Shown: positions 39,633-51,237, counted from the first letter of the stretch. The stretch: 64,000 nucleotides of DNA from Archegozetes longisetosus (GCA_018873245.2 JAEMBT020000003.1:9257843-9321842), one strand, 5' to 3'. Notes: generated from the letters alone by a model not told the origin. Translations and numbers: made by a program.

Positions 39633-40196
39633 ATGTATACAATGTTTGTTTCAAAAGTATTAAAAATCATATTTGTTTTAATCTGTGTTACAATACAATC
39701 GTATTCATTCAAAGTAGTTGAAAAGCCATCATTTGATGCAATAAGTTATGAAAATTTACGACAATACACATCAATGGCGCAATGTTTAGCTAAAATAAGC
39801 TCGGAGTTTTCCTCGTGCAACAATCAGGCTAACAGTACAGGCCGACAAATCCTAGCCGATTATAAGATAGACTCGATTAATGCACTACCTCATAACCTGA
39901 AATGCTGTGGTCTCTTAGCTCTCAGCAAATGTTGGATGAACGCCGCGAAAGACAAGTGCACTCATAATGAAACTGTTCTGATGAATAAGTTGCCATTTAT
40001 TATAATTCCTGATTTGAGAAATGAATGCCAATATTATATTTTTTATCCTCATAAGTGCTCGATCAATGCGTTCAACTTATGGCAAATATTAACTTTCCTA
40101 CTCATTATACCTATTATTGCTTTTTCAATCATTTCTGCTATCATTTTTTGGTTGCGTCGCAAAAGTAGTTCTTATTCAAGAGCCACAACTTTCTAA
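39633..40196 (+). CDS. Eight-cysteine single-pass membrane protein, member B
   Basis: Single-exon frame of 187 residues, homologous to the protein at 23113. Signal peptide about 1-25; ectodomain cysteines at 51, 62, 91, 92, 100, 109, 132 and 142; membrane span about 150-174; short basic tail (RRKSSS...). Gaps between successive cysteines are 11, 29, 1, 8, 9, 23 and 10, against 11, 27, 1, 8, 9, 23 and 10 in member A. LKCCG, CW and AAxDKC are shared, and an N-glycosylation sequon lies just after the sixth cysteine in both. The cytoplasmic tail differs entirely from member A, so the conserved part is outside the cell. A polyadenylation signal follows at 40234. Family and function not recognised. 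Confidence 0.82.
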   Translation: MYTMFVSKVLKIIFVLICVTIQSYSFKVVEKPSFDAISYENLRQYTSMAQCLAKISSEFSSCNNQANSTGRQILADYKIDSINALPHNLKCCGLLALSKCWMNAAKDKCTHNETVLMNKLPFIIIPDLRNECQYYIFYPHKCSINAFNLWQILTFLLIIPIIAFSIISAIIFWLRRKSSSYSRATTF

Positions 40197-40233
40197 TATT
40201 GATTTGAATTTTTCTCGTCACTTCGTATTAAAT

Positions 40234-40239
40234 AATAAA
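40234..40239 (+). promoter_or_regulatory. Polyadenylation signal
   Basis: AATAAA 38 bases after the stop of eight-cysteine member B. Confidence 0.5.
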
Positions 40240-40525
40240 TCAAATCTTTGGCAATAATCGAAAACTTTGCGCAAAGTTTTATCAAATGATTGATCATTTG
40301 TAATTAAACGCAAAACATTTAAGATTTTATTACATAATATAAAATACATAAATTCAACGAAAACAAAGTTTGGAGATAAATATAAATAAATAATGTTGAT
40401 TTTTTGAAATCAATTTTAAATTATTGAATTACTATTAAGAAACAAGTAATTTCTTATGAATGACTAAATTTAAAACAAATCAAAGTCGTGTCAAAAAGAA
40501 GAAAAGTTAAGCATTGAAATAAGGG

Positions 40526-43519
40526 TCAAAGACTGAATAGATCTATTTCGGTAGGAACTTGAATCCAATTACCCAGATTTTGTTCCTGAAATGCTTGCAT
40601 ACATTGAGTCTTTGCTCGTTGGTAATCGAGTGAAGCTGTCTTTCCGTCTCTGTAAATAACTGGTATGTTAGGCCCTAATGTACAGGTTGGCAAAGTTGGA
40701 GTCTTTCGGCCTAATAGTGAACAAAATCGTGCGAATAATGAACGTTTTGCTAATCGAGAAACACTTCCTTCTGTGTGAATGCGTCCGCTATCGCACGATA
40801 TCACTTCTGGCTTATCGTCATTTTTGATCCAATTTATTGCATAAGAAGGAGCTTTTATTAACTTTAATCAAAATTCAAATACAAAGTTGAGTTAGACTAC
40901 TATTTGAAGAAAGTATTTTGATTCTTATACCTGTCTTGTAAAGTCCTCCTTTAACTGACATTTTGCTACTTTAGACCAATTGAGCAGGAAATGATTGGGT
41001 AGTCCTTTTAGTGAATTTGAATCAAAATTAAGATTAAGCCTGCCATGAATTGCACGAATTAAATGTTCGTAATTGAATAACGATCCGAGAACTACACTTT
41101 CCAGATATATTGGTTCTATAATGTGACTTAACAGCGCACCCTTCGGAGTAAAACAATCTCATCAGAACAATAATGCACTAGAAATAATCAATTTATAGAA
41201 ACCTGTATTCCGACAACATTCCAAAGCGCTATCTTATCAGAACACGACATAAACTGCAACCTTTGGTGTCCCTGAAGTATTCCATCCCAAGTGAGAATAG
41301 CGTCTCTCTTGACTGGAATAGTTCCCTCTCCACCTTCAATCTTGGCTCTTAACACTCCTCGAGTCATTCGATTGGGATGCGCATCACCCTCCTTGAGATT
41401 CCACCATTAAAGTTAATTTAAATTAGTCAAGAATAAGATAACTTCTTACATTTTCCTCTTTAGGGCTAAAAACTCTTGAGTCTCCACAGGGGGCGGTACT
41501 TATGAAAAGATGTACTTTTATGTTTTTTTTCAATCGAAAACCATAAGTATCTTCTCGTCGCTCCAAAATAAACTCTGGTTTATCTATTATACAAAATGTT
41601 TAATTTGCATCTAAATCAATAACAACCATTTAAGTTCAGACCTTCAAAATTATTTTCGATTATTTTTTCAATTTGAAGATAAATATAGTTAAGGAAACAA
41701 CGTCTGGCCAGAACTTCCGCGTGACAGTCATTCAGAGCAAAACCATTCATAGAAAGACTGTCGCCTTTCACACATTTAGTGCCACTTGTGATACAAATAA
41801 CATCATAAAAATCAATATCATTTTCATCTGTCAGTACAATAGAGGAAAGAACTGTCCATTTCTTAATATCAGTCAATTTATCCCAGACTTCACTACTTTT
41901 TTGCATAACTGCAGCACCAATTCTGTTAGCGATATCCTAACGAAAAGAAGTTAAAAATTAATAAGTGGAAAACTTTTCAATTCAAATTGAATCCAATTGA
42001 ATACCTGTTTCAGAAAAAGTGGTTCTTGAGCTACTTGTATTGTACTTTTAGGCGTAAAACATTCAGGATTATCTGAATTTTGTGGACTTATTGAAATATT
42101 ATACATTTGTAGCAATGCTTTAGAGGCGGCGTCGGCTTTGGCCAACTTTTTAGTGCGACCCGAACCTATGAAGCTTTGACTAGCAAGTGGTAGTTGAAGT
42201 TTCATTTTGAAAATAAGTGAATGTTTTCGAGAAGGATTCTCACATTCAACATATTCCCATTTGGCATCTGGATGTAATTCATGAATCACTGAAATCGGGT
42301 TTTGATGAACAGGTGTTTCACTCATAACTCGCAAAATAATTCTCTCCCTTTTATTATTCAACGATTTTGCTATTAACTCCTGTTCCTCGTCAAACTTATC
42401 GTCAATACTTTCATCTGACTTGTCACCGGAACGTTCTGTGAACTCAATAAAATTGTCGTCGTTATAGTCATCAACAGTAAAATCAATACAACTTTTATTC
42501 ACAGATGAATTAAAACCCGATTCAGTGGCTGATGTGTTAAACGATCGTGAATGCAATGATTCCATTGAATGTTGCGCTTGTACTAATGGCTGAGAAGATG
42601 AAGAATAATGATAAACATTCGTTGGCGGTAAGGGTCGCGATTGTCTATAATATAATTGTTGTCTGTCTTTAATCCTTGGCTCGTCATAATAATGACTTTC
42701 ATATTGAGCTTCATGTCTACAATCATTATTATGGTCTGAATCGTGTCTAAATTGTTCTTCATATGCATAGTCAACGAGTGATTGCCTTTGGTCAGACTGA
42801 AGTCCGTATCTATAATCGGTATAATTATTAAACTGATTGTAATCATAACTATTGTAAGTATTATTTTGATATCTATTAATATACGGCATATATCTGTATT
42901 GATTCCTATTATTGGCACTATTTCTTCTGATCTTATTGTCATTACTGAGTTGGTGACCTGTTGCGTTCTTTTGATCCCTTAAGTACTGAATGGCATTTTT
43001 TGCGGCTTCATGCCTAGCTGACTGTTTTGTCCGCGCAATCCCGCGAAAGACAAGTCCGTTCACATGAACTGCAATCTGAAACATAAGTTGGTGTGCAGGT
43101 CCTGAACGGCCTTCTTCTACGTAACGGACTGAATTTCGCACCGGAAACATTTCGTGTAATATCTGAACAAATGTCCGATTATTACGGTTCTTGTCAGACT
43201 TATTAGTAGCTGTTATTTAAATAAAAAATTAACAATTGAATTGAGTTATAAAGAATAAGAGATTAAAAAATATATAATTATTTTGATAATTACATTGGGT
43301 TTGCAATCTATCGTTTTGTTGTTCGACCGAATCATTATTTGAATTAGTTCTCTCTTCTTTTATTAAGTCCATTAAATTATCTTCAATATTATCGAGATTT
43401 GTTTGACTCGGCGAACCCACGCTTTTAACATTTTGTTGAGCAATCACTGTTTGATCCTTTGGTTTTTGTACCTCTTGTTTACTGGCTAATTGTTGGGTTT
43501 GTCTATTAATTGGTTCCAT
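40526..43519 (-). CDS. Adar: Adenosine deaminase acting on RNA (ADAR)
   Basis: Converts adenosine to inosine in double-stranded RNA, in the nucleus. Seven exons on the minus strand: 43519-43294, 43209-42005, 41936-41642, 41583-41450, 41391-41203, 41140-40931, 40861-40526; introns 58-84 bases; 864 residues. dsRBD1 spans about 88-153 (FVQILHEM, then [12 protein letters not shown]) and dsRBD2 about 375-445 ([16 protein letters not shown], then [16 protein letters not shown]). Between them lies a disordered linker of about 220 residues rich in Tyr, Asn, Asp and Arg. The deaminase domain fills 478-864. Zinc ligands His549 (in CHAEV), Cys608 (in APCGDS) and Cys670 (in SCSDK), the proton-shuttling Glu551 and the GEGTIPV loop (Glu642, equivalent to ADAR2 Glu488) are all present. 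Two dsRBDs and no Z-alpha domain make it ADAR2/dADAR-like. The ATG at 43519 is the first in frame. Confidence 0.96.
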
Positions 43520-44204
43520 TTATTATTATATTATTAGATGTAATATTTAGTTGAATTTTTGGTTTTCTTCCTATTTTATTTTTTAATTAAGTATTGATCC
43601 AATTGAAAGTTATTGAAATTTTAGATAACAAAATATTCATTCATAAAGTACGTATTGAACATTATTCACACTTTTAACTTAGTTAATAGAATTTACTTAA
43701 TTATATTAAATTTGAAGTCATACTTTAAGCGCCAATCACTGTTTGATTAGAAAACTCACAAAATAACTACACGATTAGGTTGTTTAGGGTTTACTTTGAC
43801 TTTATATTGAAAATTTTATAAAATATGATCTTAAGAAGGCTTTCAAACTACTTCAAACTTGATCCAGAGAAAAACGAATACCAAAAACTCGAACCAAATT
43901 AACTCTGGATTGATTTATATGTTGAACGATCAATTATTTCTATTTGATTGTTAAACTGAATTGATTTTACAGAGAACAAATGATAGAGTAAAAGACTCAA
44001 AACTTTTATTCTAATCAAATACTAGAGCATGAAAGAATGACCACTAGATATAAGATACTGAAACTTTGCGAACTACTTCTAAAGTTTTTAATACAAGGAT
44101 AACAATACATTTTAAATACTTTTGATGCAGCATAGTAATTAATGTAAGATAGGAACTTTTATCTTAGTAAATTGTGATACGTTTGGTGAGCGTAAGGCTT
44201 ATTG
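43520..44204. other. Intergenic between ADAR and the GH16 gene
   Basis: 685 bases, AT-rich, containing the ADAR upstream region and the glucanase 3' end. Nothing specific seen. Confidence 0.45.
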
Positions 44205-45762
44205 TTAAAATGGTTTTTGCTCTAATTTTCCATTAACACATCTATAGTGATCAAGTCCAAAGCATTGGCCATTACACGCACCAGCATTAAGTCCGCAAAG
44301 CATGATCTGTCCCTTATCATCTTTGACACATTGATGTTTATCGTCGAAATTGCAAACTTTGCCAGTATAAGCTGGGCAGCAACCATTTGCATCAAGAAGT
44401 GATTGACCAGAAGTAGTTGTGGCTTCGGTTGCAACTGTTTCTCCTTCAGTAACGGTTGGCTCGGTTGGTAGTGTTATGTCTGGGTTCTGTGTTACGTCTG
44501 GGTCCTGACTTATGGATTAGACTCTTTTAGTCAACTCTTATGATAAATTTACTAAATTTTAATATCATTTCAAATAATATAATTATTTTTTTTTTTTGAA
44601 TATTCAACTGTCTGTCGATAATTCTATAGTTAAACTAAGGTATATCAAAATTTTGAACACATTAATTTCTTAACACTAAGTCACACTTTTACGTAAAGTT
44701 ATTTAATAAATAAAGGAATAAATAGCTGAGGAATTTCTAATGAAAATTTAATAAATTTATTGAATTTTAGAAGTTATTCATAAATTTAATTGAATTTGTA
44801 ATTTGTATAACTTTAACGACTCACAGCACTATTTTGGTGAGCTATCTGATCAGCAGTTTGATAGACTCGAACGTAATCTATTTCCATTGTAGGTTTTTCC
44901 CATTTTTTAGCATCATTCACATCAAAACTTCCATAAACATTAGCAGGAAAGAAACCACCACCGACGGCAATATTCAAAATCCATTGAAAGTTTTGGTTGA
45001 ATGGTTCTCCATCTTTAGTATAAGGATTGGGTCCATTTCCAGACCAGAAGCTCTTTTTTAGATTTTCGCTATGATATTGTTTACCATCGAGATACCATCG
45101 CATCTCATTTTGATCCCATTCAAAGGTGAAGACATGAAAATCAGCGCTAAAATCAACAGTAAAGTTCTTTTCTCCACTTCCGTGCCATGCGTTGTGTGGC
45201 CAATAGCCGCCATAATGAATGGTTCCTTGAATCTGATTAGTTCTTTGCCCTCTATATTCCATAATATCGATTTCCCCACTGGCAGCCCACGTGCCGAACA
45301 CCATGTCTTGAGGGAAGAGCCAAATGGCCGGCCACAAGTGTTTACCTTTCGGAAGTCTAGCTCTTGCTTCAAATTTGCCGTATGTCCATCCGTTACGCCT
45401 TAGATGAAGTCGAGATGAGGTGTAAGAATGGCCGTCATATTGTTCAGGAATCGCATGTATTACTAAATGTCCATCTTTTATGTATGCGTTTTCTTTGCGT
45501 TTTGTGTAGCACTGCAATTCACCATTACCTCCACCTGAAAGCAAATCAGGTTAGCTAACTCTTTGAAAAAATACAACCTTTATAATTTATTACCCAAGCA
45601 ATCCATTTCGAACCTCCAGTCCTTTTCACTGATAGCATTGCCGTTGAACTCGTCTGCCCAAACCAGCTTATAGTCTGCAGACTCTGTTCTGTGGAACAAA
45701 GTTACTACTAGAATTAACGCTGAACAATATACTGAGAAACCCATTCTTCTATGGTTATGCAA
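44205..45762 (-). CDS. Secreted GH16 beta-1,3-glucanase with cysteine-rich C-terminal module
   Basis: Endo-beta-1,3-glucanase of the GNBP/laminarinase group, likely acting on fungal or algal glucan in the gut or in defence. Exons: 45762-45594, 45534-44825, 44504-44205; 392 residues. Signal peptide about 1-29. The GH16 fold (about 30-285) includes GGGNGELQCYT, WPAIWLFP and the catalytic motif EIDIMEY with Glu144, Asp146 and Glu149 intact, so it should be active, unlike the non-catalytic GNBPs. Exon 2 ends at a strong GTGAGT donor just before an in-frame stop (44813). Splicing to exon 3 adds a Thr/Pro/Glu linker (294-330) and a domain with eight cysteines (335-382, starting GCCPAYTGKVC and ending HYRCVNGKL). 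Without splicing, the protein would end at AVSR after the GH16 domain. The final module recalls CBM52-type glucan-binding domains by its Cys/Tyr pattern, but this is a weak guess. Confidence 0.92.
44586..44597. repeat. T12 homopolymer
   Basis: Run of twelve T inside the last intron of the glucanase gene. Confidence 0.9.
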
Positions 45763-46449
45763 AATAAAACAAAATTTGTTTTGAGTTTTATTCTTTATAT
45801 CAGACTTTTGTGTGGGAATTAAATCACACTTTCGTGTTAAAGTATCTTTAGATCCTTGAGAAGAAGATTTTTGTAGCTTAATAGTTTAGTTTATGGAAAA
45901 TCTTTGAAAAATATTATCATAATTATTGCACAAGAATTATTTAATGCTATTTCTCATGATTTCGTATTAATTCAGGGTTATGTGTAAAGAAGTATTGCTG
46001 CAATCTTTGCGAATAATTCTTCATTACACAGATTGTCATTAGTTGTTAAAAGAATCAATCAACAGATATGTGTACTCAATACTAAAATTTTATAATTGTC
46101 AAAATATTGTGTAGATAAACAGTTGTTTAAATTATTGCCAAATCTTCTGTTCAATTGAAGTGAATTTAAATGGACCTCATAGTATGTGTCGCTTAATCTT
46201 AACGAATTACAGTAGGTGCATTACACTACAGTTTCAAATAACATGAATAGACCGAAAAAAATTTTATTTGATAATAAAGTAAAGCGCAATTATTGTGAAA
46301 GTTGAGCTCTCCGTTTTTAAACGCAAACTACATTTTCCTTGTAATTGTACATGCATCTATACGAAGTTACTTAAACGTGTCTGTACTGTTAGAGTTAAAT
46401 TCATAATAAATCATTATTCGAATATAAATTCAAAATTGTTAGATAGATA
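45763..46449. other. Intergenic, nothing recognised
   Basis: 687 bases upstream of the glucanase and downstream of the sushi-domain gene. AT-rich; no coding signal. Confidence 0.45.
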
Positions 46450-48019
46450 TTATGAATTTTCATTATCTTTATCATCAATCGCTCTATTTTTAACTCTTTT
46501 ATTCTTAAATTGAGCCAAATCTGAAAATGATAAAAATTAAGAAATTAAAATTTTATATGTAATTGAAATGATGAGTAAAATTGAATAAACATCAAACCTA
46601 AGCAATGAGGCTTTCTTCCAATCCAGACACCATTCTTACATTTATGAGTAGCATCTCCTAATAAAACTTGGTTTTCAAGATCATTGCATTGATATTTCAC
46701 TTTTGATCCATCGACAGCAAACCATTGAGTCTCATTAAAATAAAAGACATGTTTCACTTCAGTAATCTTAACAGTTGGGTTGACTTCGTTTTCTTGAACT
46801 GAAGGCACAGGACAGAAAACTTTTGGGACACATTGGGGATAAGTTCCGTTCCATTTCATATCATAAATACAATTTTGGAAATGTATTGTTGTGTCTAATT
46901 TCAGAATTTAAGAGAACTTAATGTAAGTCTGTTCTAAAAATTATGCCAAAGAGAGCCATTAGTTGAATACCTGGTAAATCGGGATTGGTTTTAGAGACAT
47001 AATTCATTGAATCCAAACAATCAAAAGAATAGTCTCTATGCGGCCATAGTATGCGAGCCAATTGTCCGAATGAGGTTGCAGGTTCTCCGCACATCGGATA
47101 ATGACTCGTCCCATAACTCTTTGCAAGAAAGACAGCGATCAGCTTATATCGAACCCCTTTAGAGGTCTGTGTCTCTATTATTATCTCATTTCCTGGATTT
47201 TTCACATCTTCTAGATAATCAGATTCTGAATTTGCATCACATTCAAAATAAACTTCAACTTTAGTGCCAAATCTCCACATTCTCTTAGAACCTTTGTTAG
47301 CATGAATACAAGTCCTATATGGACTGACGACTGCATTTGCTGTTAAATTAATATTTTGCGATTCCTCAACAGTTACGTTTACGTATTGAAAGTTAATGCG
47401 AAAGAATGGTAAAGATATTGGTTTTTCAAACCTCATAACCCAACGAATTTTACGATTACTTTCCACTTGAAAGAAGATTGGATATCGACTCGAAAGGAAT
47501 GAATTGGGAAACTTATAGTTAGGCAAAAGTGTTACGTTGTGTTCGAATAGGACTTCAGGTAACTCTTTTGATATATCTTCAACCCTGATATAATTTAAGT
47601 CATTGCCTTCAATTGTTTTGCCTTAAATTACAAAAATAAAAGATTTTTAGCATCATATTCATATATCTGAATAGTAATGAATATTATTTAACTTAATAGA
47701 ATTAGGGCATATTCCATAAAATTTTGTAAATTTTGACGGAAATAATCAAAATTGATTAATAATTACCACAACGAAAAGGACTTCCAGTCCATTTTCCTTT
47801 AACACATTTTCTTACTGACAAATAATTCCAATATTCATTACACTGAAAAGTGACTTCTTCTCCTTCACTGTACCATTCCTTATCAGGTTCCAACTTCGAA
47901 TTCAGTGGTTTTCCAGGACTACCACAGAATCCATTCACGTCGTAGGTATGGACAAAGCTATTGCTTATATTCAAGAGGAATAAAGAGGAAATTTGAAGTT
48001 TCGCCACAGCGCTCAGCAT
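46450..48019 (-). CDS. Secreted protein with three sushi (CCP) domains
   Basis: Four exons on the minus strand: 48019-47767, 47621-46971, 46894-46598, 46520-46450; all GT-AG and in frame; 423 residues. Signal peptide about 1-25. Sushi 1 has cysteines 32, 60, 72 and 84 with a Trp before the last, the usual CCP pattern. A region of about 150 residues follows that I do not recognise (conserved-looking RKIRWVMRFEKP, two cysteines). Sushi 2 begins at CGEPATSFGQ and spans the exon 2/3 junction to GTYPQC. Sushi 3 runs from VFCPVPS to KPHC. The last exon adds a short charged tail of about 23 residues with no membrane span or GPI signal, so the protein is probably soluble. Sushi domains bind proteins in complement, adhesion and receptor regulation; the partner here is unknown. 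Confidence 0.87.
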
Positions 48020-49376
48020 TATTGCAAAGCTGTGTGTCGTTTAAAAAGTTTTTCAAAATGATTGTGAAAATGGTTCGCTCTCGCTTAAATAAGAGGATAT
48101 TCAATAATCGGCACATCCTTTGAAGGCGTTTAAGCTGATGACATTTCAAATTACATAATAAAACAATTAATTGAATAAAGTTTTGCCTAACTATTCCAAG
48201 AATAAAGAGCAATTCAAATTAATTGGAATTTATTTGTTTTATTTTACACTTAACCTTTGAGTAAGTTTAGTTTTTTCTACGAATAGCATCAGTTAAAACA
48301 ATTGAAGTAATAAGTTTAATTACTTAAGAAATTTGTTTATAAAAGCTTACACCAGTTTGTAAGTGAGAGCATATTTTTGCTGTAAGTATAGAGTACTTTC
48401 TCAAGTTATATAGTGCATTAAGCTTTCATAAGTTGTTTAATCATTGAAACTAACTTTCGGAACAAATGTTTTTAACATTGTTTTGCTCTCTATTTTGAAC
48501 ATGTAGAACCTATTTGGTTAGTTATAAATCTTGAGTCTATAGCCCTAGCTTCAGGGGACCTAGGGGTCTATAACCCTAGATTTTTTCAAAATTTAAATGC
48601 GAGTCTGTACTGAAATAAAGTGTTACAAAAAAACCTTAAAACTGTATTTATTCGATGCACTAGTCAGTTGCTTATCATTAAATATAGTGCAATGTTTGTT
48701 AGCAAATGAACAGATATTTAATGTTTTATTAGGGTTTGTCTCAACAAATCTAAATATTTGATTTGGCGCGTTTAGCCGTGAGACCAAGAAATCTAGCTAT
48801 GACAGTACCTCAATAATTGAAAAGCGACAATAGACTATCAGTTGATGATAAGCATAAAAAGGACAAATAATGTATAAGTTATTCACTTTGACTTGCTTGA
48901 CAAAATCGTAGGTTTATTTAGCTTTCAAATAATGATTTGCAAATATGAGTTTATATCACATTTTCTATGAAGAAAATACTATTGTAGTTAATGAACTCTC
49001 AAGACTTGTTTATTGAGTTGAAATGAACAAAAATCTAAAATGACTTGAATTTTTAAACGAATTGTAACTTACAATTTGATGAGTGACAACTTTTATTGGG
49101 CTTTCTGATGCTTCAATAGTATGGGTGAATAACAAAAAATGAATGCAAAATTGAACCTGAAACATGACTTCAAGTTCGTTCGGCAAATTTAATGTTAAAA
49201 TTACAATATTTATAGTGATTGCATAGAAATGAAAACGTGGTTTATGAAAATATATTAGAATTAAGTCTAAAATAAAAAAATTGAGAAAAAATGGCAATGA
49301 GAAAAACAATCTAAATTAGACGTAATTCGAATAGAATAAAATTAAATTATGATTGGTTTGTTGTTGTCAGCGTATT
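48020..49376. other. Intergenic, with a dispersed repeat and one possible exon
   Basis: About 1.36 kb between the sushi and zinc-finger genes. Contains dispersed repeat copy B (48553-48684) and, on the minus strand at 49165-49073, a possible signal-peptide exon (see findings). Confidence 0.45.
48553..48684 (+). repeat. Dispersed repeat, copy B
   Basis: Diverged copy of the element at 15812-15954, in the same orientation. Shared blocks in order: GGGGACCTAGG, TTTTTCAAAA, TCTGTACT, AAGTGTTACAAAAAAA, TTATTCGATGC and TTGCTTAT. No open frame. Confidence 0.75.
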
Positions 49377-51237
49377 TTATTCGACTTCTTCTTCTGCTTC
49401 AACCAAGCTATTCATGTGAACAGTCATGTGTCTCTTCAGGTGATGTCCGCGAGTAAATGCTTTGCCACAATCAGCAATTTCACAAACAAATCTTTTCTCT
49501 CCCGTATGAGTCACTTTATGGTTGGCCACGTCGCAGGTACGAACCGAACGGTAATTACAATTAGGCCAATCGCAAGCGAACGGCTTGTCTTCCATATGAA
49601 CCAACTGATGTCTTCGTAAATGAGAATTTTGAGTATAACTACGAGTACAACCTATATTGAAAACGCAATTATTTCAATGAGGACTAAAAATGAATGAGAT
49701 CATAAAAATGTCACACCTGGCCAATCGCAAATGAAAAACTTCTCTCCAGCGTGAACCTAAATATTGCAAATCAAGTGAAAATATTAAATACAGGTTCATA
49801 AACAAATTTTCTTAAACATACTCTTTTGTGCTCGTCTAGATTTCCTTTGATGGCAAAACGCCACTCACATCCGGGCCAATCGCATTCGTATGGCTTCTCG
49901 CCCGTATGTGTTCGCATATGAACTTTAACATTATTCTTTTGTGAGAATCTATAGTATATTAAAAAACAAAGTCGTTTAATATGATTGACTGAACTAAAAT
50001 TAAAAAATATGAATGATTATAAATTAATAAAATAGTACAGGTGCAAAAAATAGACTACTTTTGAGTATTTTTCAGAGAAATGACATAGTTATGAGTATTT
50101 GAAAGTAACGGAATCCTACCGTAATGTGCATCCGGGCCATTCGCAAGGATAAGGTTTTTCACCAGTATGTGTACGAATATGAGTCTATTTACACAAAAAT
50201 AAGCTTATGATATCCAAATACAGGATAGATTAAAGATATTGTTAATTACTTTGAGAGCTGATCCCTGAACAAAACTGTGTCCACAGTCGGGCCAATTGCA
50301 TCTGCAATAAGTTCAAAATATTTAGTTTCGCATGATTCCGACTTTATATCAATACCTGAAAGGCTTTTCTCCGGTATGTGTGCGTTTGTGGTCTTTGAGA
50401 TGAACCTAAAAGGTAGAGTTAGAGTTACTTCAAATTTCTACTTCAATCATTTATGGTCATACTGAGTGTCGAGCCACATAATGACATCCTGGCCAATCGC
50501 ATGGGTATTTTCTTTTGACTCCTGTTGGTTTTCGTCCGCGTTTCTTCTTTGAAGGAATCAAATCTTCTTCGTTAATATCTCCGAGAATTCGTATTTTATA
50601 ATTAGGCTTGGGCTTAGGCTTAGGCTTAGGTTTAGTTTTGGTCTTATCGTTCTTAGCCATTGAAGAATGATCTGCAATCGAAGCCTTCGTATTCGTTAAT
50701 TCTCTATTTTTGTCATCATTGCTAGTGTTTGTCTCTGATTTAACTTTATTTTTCGTATTTTGTTTTGTTTGTCTGTTGTGTCGCATGAGATAATGGTTCT
50801 TGACTTTATCGATTGAATCGAAGCGTCGATTACAGAACTTACAGCTGTATTGAGTTACCTGAAGGACATTTCGATTAACTGATTGATTATTTACGTCATT
50901 ACACAGCAAATTCAACAAAATAATAATCAAAATCAATTGATACCATGACTGCCTCAGCAATAACTATATCATCGATGTCTTGATATTCTTGTTGTTGCTC
51001 TTCTTCTTCGTTATTATCCAATTGTTGGTCGATCTTTTCATCGACATCTTCCTCATTAATTTGTTTGATATCTTGATTGTCATAATCGTCATCAATGTCT
51101 TGTTGGATATCGTCTTCAATACTGTTAGCAGTAACGATCATAACATTATTGTCATTAATGTCTTCGCAATACATTTGGTCCACATTTGGTTCTATGGTTG
51201 AGGTCGCGACTATTGTTTCATCAATAATGTTATCCAT
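49377..51237 (-). CDS. C2H2 zinc-finger protein with eight fingers
   Basis: Probable nuclear DNA-binding protein; I cannot name the orthologue. Eight exons: 51237-50944, 50858-50463, 50405-50356, 50301-50250, 50184-50120, 49948-49822, 49756-49717, 49651-49377; 432 residues. Exon 1 is a very acidic, Asp/Glu/Gln-rich region (about 1-98). Exon 2 starts with an isolated finger (YSCKFCNRRF...HYLMRH), then a basic linker with a KPKPKPKP run and KKKRGRKP, an AT-hook-like motif. Seven fingers follow in tandem with TGEKP-type linkers; six carry the CxWPxC knuckle (CDWPGC, CNWPDC, CEWPGC, CDWPNC) and the last has CEIADC. Introns of about 50-170 bases cut the finger array so that several exons hold only half a finger. 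The C-terminus is short and acidic. ATG 51237 is the first in frame. Confidence 0.92.

Noticed and set aside
50605-50635. TTAGGC-like tandem units resembling the nematode telomere repeat
   Set aside because: They lie in frame inside a zinc-finger gene exon and simply encode the KPKPKPKP linker.
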